Shown here piece by piece: positions 26,450 to 34,259 of a DNA stretch of 64,000 nucleotides. Positions within the stretch are counted from its first letter, which is position 1. The number at the start of each line of letters is the position of its first letter. The stretch spans positions 372,001 through 436,000 of the forward strand of contig NZ_NPFW01000013.1 in NCBI RefSeq assembly GCF_002259405.1, written 5' to 3'. The notes under the pieces are model-generated. The model had not been told where the DNA came from and ran no database searches. It saw nothing but the letters and a program-made list of their open reading frames with translations. Position numbers and translations under genes: made by a program. This stretch comes from Rhodococcus sp. 14-2483-1-2. GTDB taxonomy: Bacteria; Actinomycetota; Actinomycetes; Mycobacteriales; Mycobacteriaceae.

Positions 26450-28504
26450 ATGAAGCGCCTCGCCCGAATTCTCGACGCCTCGGATCCGGGGCAGGTACGG
26501 CTGCGCAGCGCGTCGGCGACGACGCTGACGGTGCTGTTGGCGATGGTGACGCTGGTGCTCACCACGCGCGCCATCGGTCAACCCGTGACGGTGGCGATGC
26601 TCGGAACCGTCGTGGCGATGCAGGCGTCGGCAGCAGTGAAGGACAAGGACCAGCGCAGTCGGCTGATCACCACCGCGCTGATGGCGCTGCCCGCATCGGC
26701 GGCGGTGGCGTTGGCGGCGTTGCTCTCCGAGCTCGGCAAGGTGGCCGACGTCGGATTCATCGTGGTGCTGTTCGCGGCGGTGTGGGTGCGCCGGTTCGGC
26801 CCTCGCGGTACGGCGCTGGGGATGGTGTCGTTCATTTCGTACTTCTTCGCGCTGTTCCTGCGAGCGACCCCGGGGCAGCTACCGATGTTGATCGCAGCCA
26901 TCCTCGGCGGCTTGGTGATCGCCCTGTTCGTGCGAGCCGTCGTCTTCCCGGACCGGCCGGTCGTGGAGGTGCGCCGACTGCTGTTCGCGATGCGCGCGGT
27001 ATCGGCCTCGGTGCTCGAGGCTGCGTCGGCAGGGGAGAGCCGCGACCTGAACCTGGTGCGCCGCAGGCTCGATCGGCTCGGCAACACCGCGTTGATGATC
27101 GACGACTGGCTGGACCGACACGATGCCGGGCAGCTGCTCAGCGTCACCAGTGCCGATCTGTCACTGCGAGTGTTCGACGCCCAGATCGCGACCGAGCAAC
27201 TCGTCAGCTCACTGTGGGCTCTCGATCCCGCCAAGCCGTGGCCGACGGCCCTGGGACAGGCGACCACCGCGCTCGGATCGTGTCTGCAGAACACACCGTC
27301 CTCGGAACAGTTGCGGGCGGCTCGCCGATTGGCGGCGGCAGCAGCCGAGCGAGCCGACCCGTCCACCCCCGCCGGCATCGCGACGGTTTCTGCGCAGCGA
27401 GCCGTGCAGGCGCACATCGCGATTCATCACATCACCACCAATGCGGTTGCCGTCGATGCGGGTCCTCGAGTCGTCACCGAACCTGCGACGAAGGACGAGC
27501 CCAGCGGACTGAACCCCAGCACCAAGGCCGCGATCCAGGTGGCCGTCGCCACCAGTGCCGCAACGGTGCTGGGTGAACTCGTCTCTCCCGACCGCTGGTA
27601 CTGGGCGGTGCTGACGGCCTTCCTGGTGTTCACGGGGGCGTCGACGCGGGGTGAAATCCTCACGCGGGCAGGTCAACGCGTTCTCGGAACGATTGCAGGA
27701 GTGCTCGCCGGGGTGGTGATCGCCGCTCTGGTGGGCGACGATCAACCCCTGCAGCTGGTGTTGATCGTCGTCTGCGTGTTCTTCGCGTTCTACCTGGTGA
27801 CGGTCGCCTATGCGCTGCTGTCGTTCTTCGTGACCATCCTGCTCGCAATGCTCTACGGACTGCTGGGCACGTTCAGCATCGAGGTGCTCGAGCTTCGGAT
27901 CATCGAGACCGCCGTCGGTGGTGCCGTCGGAATGGCGTCGGCCTACTTCATCTTCTCGACGAGTACCCGAAAGACACTGGTGGGCAACGTCGACACGTAC
28001 CTCGAACAGCTGGATGCGTTGATCGAATCGAGCGTGGAATCGGTTCTCGCGCCGGGTGGTGCAACCGACCTGGTGGCGTCGACGCGGACGCTCGACAATG
28101 CGCTGAAAGATGTTCTGACGTCCGGAAAGCCACTCGTGCTCGGGCCGACCACCCGCAGTAGACGTGGTGCCAAGCGACTGTTGCGGGTGCTGGCCGTCAG
28201 CAGTCGATCGGCGCATGCACTGGCCCGTGCCGGGGTGCTCGCCTCCCGCGCCGATACGCAGACGGCTCCGTTGGACGAGACGGCCCAGGCTCTGCGCGAC
28301 GCTGCGGCTCTGGTGCGCGACACCGTGCGCCAGGTGGAGGCAGTTGTCGCCGGGGAGCACGTCGACCCGCCCGAGAAGATCACCGAGACAACGGTATTGG
28401 ATGTGCTGCTCACCTCCACCAACGCGCCCGGTCCGCTGCGGGGTGCGGTGCGGGCACTGAACACGATGAACCGAACACTGGCCGATGTGTTGACTCGGGC
28501 TTGA
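26450..28504 (+). CDS. FUSC-family membrane protein (aromatic-acid-exporter-like)
   Basis: 684-residue protein with two sets of about five to six transmembrane helices (residues 25-165 and 365-510) separated and followed by long cytosolic helical domains. This duplicated arrangement is that of FUSC/YccS/AaeB-type proteins, some of which export aromatic carboxylic acids. The C-terminal half carries DRWYWAVLTAFLVFTGAST and RAGQRVLGTIAGVLAG, typical of the family. It starts 21 bases after the GAF regulator. The transported compound is not known. Confidence 0.85.
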   Translation: MKRLARILDASDPGQVRLRSASATTLTVLLAMVTLVLTTRAIGQPVTVAMLGTVVAMQASAAVKDKDQRSRLITTALMALPASAAVALAALLSELGKVADVGFIVVLFAAVWVRRFGPRGTALGMVSFISYFFALFLRATPGQLPMLIAAILGGLVIALFVRAVVFPDRPVVEVRRLLFAMRAVSASVLEAASAGESRDLNLVRRRLDRLGNTALMIDDWLDRHDAGQLLSVTSADLSLRVFDAQIATEQLVSSLWALDPAKPWPTALGQATTALGSCLQNTPSSEQLRAARRLAAAAAERADPSTPAGIATVSAQRAVQAHIAIHHITTNAVAVDAGPRVVTEPATKDEPSGLNPSTKAAIQVAVATSAATVLGELVSPDRWYWAVLTAFLVFTGASTRGEILTRAGQRVLGTIAGVLAGVVIAALVGDDQPLQLVLIVVCVFFAFYLVTVAYALLSFFVTILLAMLYGLLGTFSIEVLELRIIETAVGGAVGMASAYFIFSTSTRKTLVGNVDTYLEQLDALIESSVESVLAPGGATDLVASTRTLDNALKDVLTSGKPLVLGPTTRSRRGAKRLLRVLAVSSRSAHALARAGVLASRADTQTAPLDETAQALRDAAALVRDTVRQVEAVVAGEHVDPPEKITETTVLDVLLTSTNAPGPLRGAVRALNTMNRTLADVLTRA

Positions 28505-28538
28505 CCTTCACACCGTGACAAGGTCTTGGCTGACCGTC

Positions 28539-29183
28539 ATGAACTCGATGAATCTCGTAGGTGGGGCACTTCAGCACAGCAATCCGTCGGTCCGGCTGCG
28601 GGCCGCGCTCGACATCGGGACTTCGCCCGACCCACGGCATCTCGACGCACTCCTGCAGCGGTGCGCCCTCGAACCGGATTTTCAGGTGCGCGAGATGTTG
28701 ACGTGGGCGTTGATCCGACTGCCCGCGTCACTGACGGTTCCGCGTCTGATCGATCAGGTGCGATCCGGCGGGGCACAGGCTCGCAGCCAGGCGTTGCACA
28801 CGTTGTCCAAGATCCAGGACCCGTCGGCGTGGTCGGCGATCACCTCTTCCGTGCTTGCTGATCCGGACGACGAGGTGGCCCGCAGTGCATGGCGGGCGGC
28901 GGTGGTCCTGGTGCCGCCGGGAAGTGAACCAGCATTGGCGAGGATGCTGGCCATTCGACTCGGCCGAGGTGGGCACGACGTTCAGCGAAGCCTCAGCCGT
29001 GCGCTCGTTGCGCTCGGATCGGTGATCGAACCGATGCTGCGGGAGGCCGCGTCGAGCAAGGATGTTGCCGTTCGTGTTCACGCGCGAGCGACCGAGGCGC
29101 TGCTGCTGGACCCGGATGCCGGGTTCGCAGTCTTCGAGGCCAAACGTGTCGATGCCCTTGGCGTAGTCGACTCGGCGGGGTGA
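28539..29183 (+). CDS. HEAT-repeat protein
   Basis: About 214 residues made almost wholly of HEAT/PBS-lyase-type helical repeats (NPSVRLRAALDIGTSPDPRH, DFQVREMLTWALIRLPAS, DDEVARSAWRAAVVLVPPG and others), a scaffold for protein contacts. No catalytic motif is seen. ATG 28539 is taken as the start; GTG 28515 and ATG 28548 are possible and none has a strong ribosome site. It precedes a MerR protein that carries the same kind of repeats, and the two probably arose from a shared repeat block. Confidence 0.7.
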   Translation: MNSMNLVGGALQHSNPSVRLRAALDIGTSPDPRHLDALLQRCALEPDFQVREMLTWALIRLPASLTVPRLIDQVRSGGAQARSQALHTLSKIQDPSAWSAITSSVLADPDDEVARSAWRAAVVLVPPGSEPALARMLAIRLGRGGHDVQRSLSRALVALGSVIEPMLREAASSKDVAVRVHARATEALLLDPDAGFAVFEAKRVDALGVVDSAG

Positions 29184-29192
29184 GATAGAACG

Positions 29193-30167
29193 ATGCTGAT
29201 CGGTGAGGTGGCGCGGCGGTCGGGCGTCAGTGCCCGCATGCTCCGGCACTACGACCGGCTCGGTCTGGTGCAGCCGACGTCTCGCAGCGGCACCGGCTAC
29301 CGCGAGTACTCCCCGGAGGATGTGCGACGCCTCTTCCACGTCGAGTCTCTGCGTTCGCTCGGGTTGTCGCTGCACGACGTCGGTCGCGCGCTCGACGACC
29401 CGAGTTTCGCGGCCTCGGGACTCGTCGACGAGCTCGCTGCCCAGGCCGAGGAACGCATCGCTCGGGATACCGAGTTGCTCACGCGGTTGCGGCGAATCGG
29501 CGACCCGCGGCCGCAGGACTGGGAGGACGTACTCGGCACCGTGGCGATGCTGAATGACCTCGGGTCGGTCAGTGCTGGGAAGCGGCAGACGGCGGCGCTG
29601 GCATCCGTCGGAGATCGACCCGTTCCCGCGGACGCTCTGGCCGAGGCGGTGCTGCGTGAGCCCGCACCGAATGTGGCCGGTGCGCTGCGGTGGGCTCTCG
29701 CTCAGTCGGGTGGTGACGCGATAGGGCCGCTGCGGGAAGGGCTGAACTCACCGGACCCCGAAGTTCGACGCCGCGCCGTGGACACCGTCGTCGAGATCTC
29801 TCACCCCGATTCCACCGTCGTGCTGCGGGAAGCGCTCTCTCACGACGACGATCAGGTCAGGCGGGTCGCTGCGCTGGAATTGGCGACTCGGGGCATCGCC
29901 GACGCCATCCCGACGCTGATCGAGATGGTCCACGACGGAACGAACGATGTGGACGCCGCCGATGCCCTTGGCGCGCTGGGATCCGCTGACTCGATCGTGG
30001 CGGCATTGATGGACGGCACCGACGACTCTGTGGTGCGACAGCGAGTGACGCAGGCGTTGGCGAGCATTCCTGGTCCGGCAGCAGTGCACGCGCTGCAGCA
30101 GTTGAGCCAGGATTCGGAACGATCGATTGCACTGACTGCCGAATACATCCTCGGCCGGAGGGAATGA
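29193..30167 (+). CDS. MerR-family regulator with C-terminal HEAT repeats
   Basis: 324-residue fusion. Residues 1-70 are a MerR winged helix (IGEVARRSGVSARMLRHYDR, then GYREYSPEDVRRLFHVESL). After a coiled-coil dimer helix to about 125, the C-terminal two thirds are HEAT repeats (DPEVRRRAVDTVVEISHPDS, DDQVRRVAALELATRGIADA). MerR effector domains are usually short, so the HEAT array is a striking sensor or partner module. It follows the separate HEAT protein by 9 bases, suggesting that they interact. Target promoter and signal unknown. Confidence 0.88.
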   Translation: MLIGEVARRSGVSARMLRHYDRLGLVQPTSRSGTGYREYSPEDVRRLFHVESLRSLGLSLHDVGRALDDPSFAASGLVDELAAQAEERIARDTELLTRLRRIGDPRPQDWEDVLGTVAMLNDLGSVSAGKRQTAALASVGDRPVPADALAEAVLREPAPNVAGALRWALAQSGGDAIGPLREGLNSPDPEVRRRAVDTVVEISHPDSTVVLREALSHDDDQVRRVAALELATRGIADAIPTLIEMVHDGTNDVDAADALGALGSADSIVAALMDGTDDSVVRQRVTQALASIPGPAAVHALQQLSQDSERSIALTAEYILGRRE

Positions 30168-30190
30168 GCCCTTTGGGTACCGTCGGAGTC

Positions 30191-30538
30191 ATGAAGGCAT
30201 TCGGACTCCTCGCGGCATTGATGATCACGTCGACCCTGACTGCCTGCTCCACCGCAACCACCCCGGCCGCGCCCACCGAACCGGTCGCCGAGAACCAGGT
30301 CACCGTCGCGGATCGGATGTACTCGCCGACAACGCTGACGATCTCCGTGGGAGACACCGTCACCTGGGTGTTCGCCGACCGCGGCATGGCCCACAACGTC
30401 GTCGCCGACGACAACTCGTTTCGCAGTCAACTGATGGAGACCGGGCAGTTCACGCATACCTTCGGCACCGCGGGCACCTTCACCTACCACTGCACCCCGC
30501 ATCCGGACATGACGGCATCTATCGTCGTCGAGCCCTGA
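30191..30538 (+). CDS. Plastocyanin-like cupredoxin lipoprotein
   Basis: 115-residue secreted lipoprotein. A signal peptide with lipobox LTAC places acylated cysteine near residue 19. The mature part is a single cupredoxin domain with type 1 copper ligands in GMAHNV (His), and YHCTPHPDM (Cys, His, Met). ATG 30191 fits the signal peptide; the in-frame ATG at 30164 would add an unusual extension. It would carry electrons or bind copper outside the membrane. No oxidase partner is adjacent. Confidence 0.88.
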   Translation: MKAFGLLAALMITSTLTACSTATTPAAPTEPVAENQVTVADRMYSPTTLTISVGDTVTWVFADRGMAHNVVADDNSFRSQLMETGQFTHTFGTAGTFTYHCTPHPDMTASIVVEP

Positions 30539-30557
30539 AACTCCTAGGCTCAGGGGC

Positions 30558-30968
30558 ATGACGGCACCGACCCGAGGACGCAGCATCGCCGCGCCCCTCG
30601 GCGTCGCCGCTGCCGCTGTCGGTGGGGCAGTACTGCTGCACGTCCGCGACCCGCGAACCTCGACGTATCTACCTTGCCCGCTCCACGCGCTGACCGGACT
30701 GTGGTGCCCCGGATGCGGCACGACCCGGGCTCTCGGCGACCTCACCCGCGGAGACATCGCCGCGGCCGCGTCGAGCAATGTCGTTGCGGTCGTCCTTGCC
30801 GTCGGCGCTGTGGCGGTGTGGGCACTGTGGCTGCGGGCTCGCTGGGCCGGACGCCCGCTGGTGCTCCCGCGACTCGACCGCTCGACGGTGGTTGTCCTGC
30901 TCGTTGTTCTGACCTTCTTCACCGTGGTGCGCAACACCCCGTGGGGCACCGCGATCGCCCCGACCTGA
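30558..30968 (+). CDS. DUF2752 membrane protein
   Basis: 136-residue membrane protein with three hydrophobic segments and the signature CPLHALTGLWCPGCGTTRAL, typical of DUF2752. The cysteine motif CPGCG could bind metal or form disulfides, but the family role is unknown. It begins 19 bases after the cupredoxin gene and is followed by a small membrane peptide, probably one operon. Confidence 0.85.
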   Translation: MTAPTRGRSIAAPLGVAAAAVGGAVLLHVRDPRTSTYLPCPLHALTGLWCPGCGTTRALGDLTRGDIAAAASSNVVAVVLAVGAVAVWALWLRARWAGRPLVLPRLDRSTVVVLLVVLTFFTVVRNTPWGTAIAPT

Positions 30969-30985
30969 AACCGTAGGAGTTGGAC

Positions 30986-31084
30986 ATGCTGCTGGAAATC
31001 TTCTCGATCATCGTGCTGCTGGGCGTGCTCATCGCGCTCATCCCCACGGCCCGCCGCGTCTTCAAGAAGGGTGACGACGAATGA
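30986..31084 (+). CDS. Small single-pass membrane protein (32 residues)
   Basis: A 33-codon frame beginning MLLEIFSIIVLLG, with one hydrophobic helix (about residues 3-20) and a basic-acidic tail. AGGAG at 30975-30979 is six bases from the ATG. Its stop overlaps the next start as ATGA, which strongly supports translation. Too short for family recognition. Confidence 0.75.
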   Translation: MLLEIFSIIVLLGVLIALIPTARRVFKKGDDE

Positions 31085-31278
31085 GCGACACACTGAAGGA
31101 TCGCGTCCGCGCGAAACTCCTCGCACAACTCGCCGACGACGGAGGCACGGCCGCCGAACAAGCGGAGGGCGACGACCCGCGCCTGAACGCACTGCGCGAC
31201 GACCTCGAAGCACTGGAGTCGGCGCAGGAAGGCGATCCGGTGATCGACGACATCGCCGCGAGGCACTGGGTGCCCTGA
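31081..31278 (+). CDS. Small acidic soluble protein (65 residues)
   Basis: A 65-residue, mostly helical acidic protein (MSDTLKDRVRAKLLAQLADD start). It has no membrane segment and no motif I know. It is coupled by ATGA overlap to the 32-residue membrane protein, so the two small proteins are likely made together and may form a complex. Confidence 0.7.
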   Translation: MSDTLKDRVRAKLLAQLADDGGTAAEQAEGDDPRLNALRDDLEALESAQEGDPVIDDIAARHWVP

Positions 31279-31295
31279 CCGCCCTGCCCCTGGGG

Positions 31296-31357
31296 AGTCA
31301 ATGTGACGTTCGGTGGCCTTTTCGGTAGTCAATGTCACGTTGAGTGGACTTTTGTGG
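31296..31357. repeat. Imperfect tandem repeat, two units of 31 bases
   Basis: Two adjacent 31-base units both start AGTCAATGT and match at 24 of 31 positions. They lie in the gap between the small-protein operon and the GntR gene, 45 bases before the GTG. A regulatory role is possible. Confidence 0.7.
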
Positions 31358-31401
31358 GTCCGAAATTGGTGCACAGTTGAGGTGCATCTAGTATCTATGT
31401 T

Positions 31402-32058
31402 GTGTCCGAGACGAGATCAGCCGCCGATACGGCGTATGCGACTGTCAAAGAGCTCATCGTCTCGGGAGAACTTCCCGGCGGTGAGCTGGTCAGCGAGGGT
31501 GAGATCGCGACCCGGCTCGAGATCAGTCGCACGCCCGTACGCGAGGCGTTTCTGCGTCTGCAGGTAGAGGGGTGGATGCGCCTCTATCCCAAGCGCGGGG
31601 CACTGGTGGTGCCGATCGCGGTGGGTGAGGCGGAGAGTGTCGTCGATGCGCGTCGCCTCGTCGAGGCAGGAAGTGTTCGCGCATTCGTCGGCGACGTCAC
31701 TGCCCGGGGATCTGTGGTGAACGCGCTGCGCGAGAACCTGCAGTTGCAGGAGAAGCTGGCGGTCGACGGCACCGCCGCACAGTTCAGCGCCGCCGACGCC
31801 GACTTTCACCGCATCGTCGTTCGAGCAGGCGGCAACCCCTTGCTCGACGCGTTCTACGACGGACTTCGCGAGCGTCAGCGCCGGATGACCGCAGCTTCGT
31901 TGACGCGTGATCCGGGCCAGATCTCCCGCATCGTCGACGACCATCGCCGACTCACCGACCTGATCGAGGCCGGCGACGCAGACGGATTCGAGCGGACCGT
32001 CGAACAACACATGCTCGGGGTGCACGGCCTACGACCGGACAGAGGGGGAGCACGATGA
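31402..32058 (+). CDS. GntR-family (FadR/FCD) transcriptional regulator
   Basis: 218-residue regulator with an N-terminal GntR winged helix (LVSEGEIATRLEISRTPVRE) and a C-terminal FCD effector domain containing the D...H...H metal-site pattern (DADFHRIVVRAGGN, DDHRRLTDLIEAGD, EQHMLG). GTG 31402 lies 5 bases after a TAGTAT that could be a -10 element, so the message may be nearly leaderless. Upstream GGTGCAC and GGTGCAT units could be operator halves. It overlaps the MFS gene by ATGA and likely controls it in response to an organic acid. Confidence 0.88.
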   Translation: MSETRSAADTAYATVKELIVSGELPGGELVSEGEIATRLEISRTPVREAFLRLQVEGWMRLYPKRGALVVPIAVGEAESVVDARRLVEAGSVRAFVGDVTARGSVVNALRENLQLQEKLAVDGTAAQFSAADADFHRIVVRAGGNPLLDAFYDGLRERQRRMTAASLTRDPGQISRIVDDHRRLTDLIEAGDADGFERTVEQHMLGVHGLRPDRGGAR

Positions 32059-33311
32059 GTGAAACACTCACGAACGATCGCGACATCGAGCTGACTGCAC
32101 GACGCTGGCTGCTGGTGGCGTCGGGCATGTTCGCCGTCGCCTGGGGCGGCAACGAGTTCACGCCGTTGTTGGTGATGTACCGGCTCGATCACGGCTTCTC
32201 GGCCGTGGTGGTCGATACGTTCCTGTTCGCCTACGTCCTGGGCATCATTCCGGCGATGCTGATCTGCGGGCCGCTCTCGGATCGACTCGGCCGACGCCCG
32301 ATCATGTTGCCCGCCCCCGCAATTGCTGCAGCCGGGTCCATTCTGATCGCACTCGGACCCGACAACGCCTACATGCTCTTCGGTGGCCGTGTGCTCAGCG
32401 GCATCGCGCTCGGAATCGGTATGGCCGTGGGCGGTAGCTGGGTCAAGGAACTCTCCAGCCGTGATGCCACTGCCAAACCGGGTGCCGGAGCGCGTCGTGC
32501 CGCGATGTCGCTGACGGCGGGCTTCGCCCTCGGCGCCGGAGTTGCCGGCGTGCTTGCGCAGTGGGCACCGTGGCCGACGCACCTCGCCTACAGCGTGCAC
32601 GTGCTGATCTGCATCGCCGCCGGTGTCGGCATGCTCTCCGTGCCCGAAACACGGACGGCCACAGCCGCATCCAAGAACAAGCGTCTGCTCGACGACCTGA
32701 GGATTCCGTCCGCATCGCATCGACGGTTCCTCTTCGTCGTGCTGCCGTTGGCCCCGTGGGTCTTCGGTGCCGCCAGCGTCGCCTATGCGGTGTTGCCGTC
32801 GCTGATGGCCGACGCGTTGGCCGACGAGCCCGGCGGCGGCTATCCCGTTGCCCTGTCCGCCGCAATGGCGGTGATCGCCCTCGGCTCCGGATTCGCGATC
32901 CAGGCCGTCGGGCGTCGAATCGACACACCCGCCAACGCGCGCGGCGCCCTGGTTGCGCTGACTCTGCTGGTGGTCGGCATGGCTGTCGCGGCGTGGGCGG
33001 CGTCGGTGTTGACCATCGCCGCAGCGTTGATCGCCGCGGCAGTGCTGGGGTGTGGCTACGGCATGGCGTTGGTCTCGGGACTGCAAGAGGTGCAACGCAT
33101 TGCGGGCCCCGACGACCTCGCCGGCCTCACCGCGGTGTTCTATTCGCTGACGTACCTCGGCTTCGCGGTGCCTGCCGTGCTGTCGGCGCTGACCGAGACC
33201 TGGCCCGGCGTGGTCACGTATCCGATCATCTTCGGGTTCGGCGCGGTGATGGCCGGCATCTGCGGACTGGTGGTTCGGGCGAAAACGTCGGCTCACTTGC
33301 CGAGCGCGTAG
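32055..33311 (+). CDS. Major facilitator superfamily transporter
   Basis: 418-residue MFS protein with twelve predicted helices. The loop 2-3 signature is GPLSDRLGRRPIML, and GGRVLSGIALGIGMAVGGSW fills helix 4. The central loop after helix 6 is cytosolic and basic (TATAASKNKRLLDDLRIP). It is coupled to the GntR gene, so it probably imports or exports that regulator's effector. Substrate not readable. Confidence 0.88.
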   Translation: MSETLTNDRDIELTARRWLLVASGMFAVAWGGNEFTPLLVMYRLDHGFSAVVVDTFLFAYVLGIIPAMLICGPLSDRLGRRPIMLPAPAIAAAGSILIALGPDNAYMLFGGRVLSGIALGIGMAVGGSWVKELSSRDATAKPGAGARRAAMSLTAGFALGAGVAGVLAQWAPWPTHLAYSVHVLICIAAGVGMLSVPETRTATAASKNKRLLDDLRIPSASHRRFLFVVLPLAPWVFGAASVAYAVLPSLMADALADEPGGGYPVALSAAMAVIALGSGFAIQAVGRRIDTPANARGALVALTLLVVGMAVAAWAASVLTIAAALIAAAVLGCGYGMALVSGLQEVQRIAGPDDLAGLTAVFYSLTYLGFAVPAVLSALTETWPGVVTYPIIFGFGAVMAGICGLVVRAKTSAHLPSA

Positions 33312-33341
33312 GGGCGGTTCGGCTCTAGGATCAGCGGCATC

Positions 33342-33962
33342 ATGCTGCAGTCCTCGCGCACTGCCCCGCCGCATCGGGTGCCTCCGACGGTGGCGTTCGC
33401 GGGTGCCGCCGTATGGAACCGGCGCGAGGCATACTGGTTCCTGATCGCAGTGATCGTGCCGGCGGCCTGCTGGTCGAGGTATCCCGCGCTGGTGCCGTAC
33501 GTGTTCGCGATCGTTCTGCTCGGAGCCCTGGGGTTTCGCTGCAGACGGATTGCCCAATGGGTGTCGATGCTGCGTTGGGGCGTGATCGCCGACGTCGAGA
33601 CCGTGGACACGGCGCTGCGCGGCGACCGCAACCTTCGCCTCGCGCACGCCACCGGCTGGAACGTCCAACGGCGTTGGTACACAGGAGTTGTCACCGAATC
33701 TGCGGTGCGGTATCGGGCCGGGGAGGCGCGCGGTCACCTGTTCGTTCGGGGACTGCCGTTCACCACCGGGGTGGTGCTCGCGCACTCGAAGCAGCCGTCG
33801 TCTGCCATGGCCATCAGCGACTTTCCCTGCGATCTGCGACTGGACGGCAAAGGACGCTGGGCGGCATCGTTCCCGCGGGGGTTCTGGGTTCAAGCATTGG
33901 CAACGACGGCGATGTACGGCTACGCGATTGCTGGGTTGACGGTGTCCCTCGGGTATCGCTGA
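33342..33962 (+). CDS. Membrane-anchored protein of unknown function
   Basis: 206-residue protein with two N-terminal hydrophobic segments (about 30-45 and 50-65), a soluble beta-rich middle (SAVRYRAGEARGHLFVRGLP) and one C-terminal hydrophobic helix. No family recognised. It follows the MFS gene by 30 bases in the same direction. Confidence 0.55.
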   Translation: MLQSSRTAPPHRVPPTVAFAGAAVWNRREAYWFLIAVIVPAACWSRYPALVPYVFAIVLLGALGFRCRRIAQWVSMLRWGVIADVETVDTALRGDRNLRLAHATGWNVQRRWYTGVVTESAVRYRAGEARGHLFVRGLPFTTGVVLAHSKQPSSAMAISDFPCDLRLDGKGRWAASFPRGFWVQALATTAMYGYAIAGLTVSLGYR

Positions 33963-34021
33963 CGCAGCCGACGCGGTGGGTACCGTGGAGCGGGCACATC
34001 CCTCCTACGACGGGAGCGAGC

Positions 34022-34165
34022 GTGAAATACAACTACTCCGGACCCTGGCCCATCTTCGCCGTGCTGGGTGTCGTCGTGTTCTGGGTGCTGTTTCAGGTCG
34101 TGGCACTCGATGCGAGTGTCGGCCGCGCAATCGCGTCGCCGATCAATCTTTTCGCGTTGATGTAG
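34022..34165 (+). CDS. Small single-pass membrane protein (47 residues)
   Basis: GTG-started frame MKYNYSGPWPIF followed by a strongly hydrophobic helix (AVLGVVVFWVLFQVV) and a short outside tail ending NLFALM. GGGAG at 34012-34016 is five bases from the start. The frame stops directly before a hairpin. No family known. Confidence 0.6.
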   Translation: MKYNYSGPWPIFAVLGVVVFWVLFQVVALDASVGRAIASPINLFALM

Positions 34166-34180
34166 GCGGGCTTCTTGACC

Positions 34181-34246
34181 ATCGGCTCCCCGGACTTGGA
34201 TCTATGCCTCCGATTGCAGGCCGATATCCGAAACTGGGGAGCCGAT
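34181..34246. terminator. Long-spaced inverted repeat between convergent genes
   Basis: Perfect 11-bp arms (ATCGGCTCCCC and its complement) enclose 44 bases that hold a smaller GCCT/AGGC hairpin. It lies between the 47-residue gene and the peptidase gene, so a bidirectional terminator is likely. Confidence 0.5.
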
Positions 34247-34259
34247 CTGCCGCCGAGAC

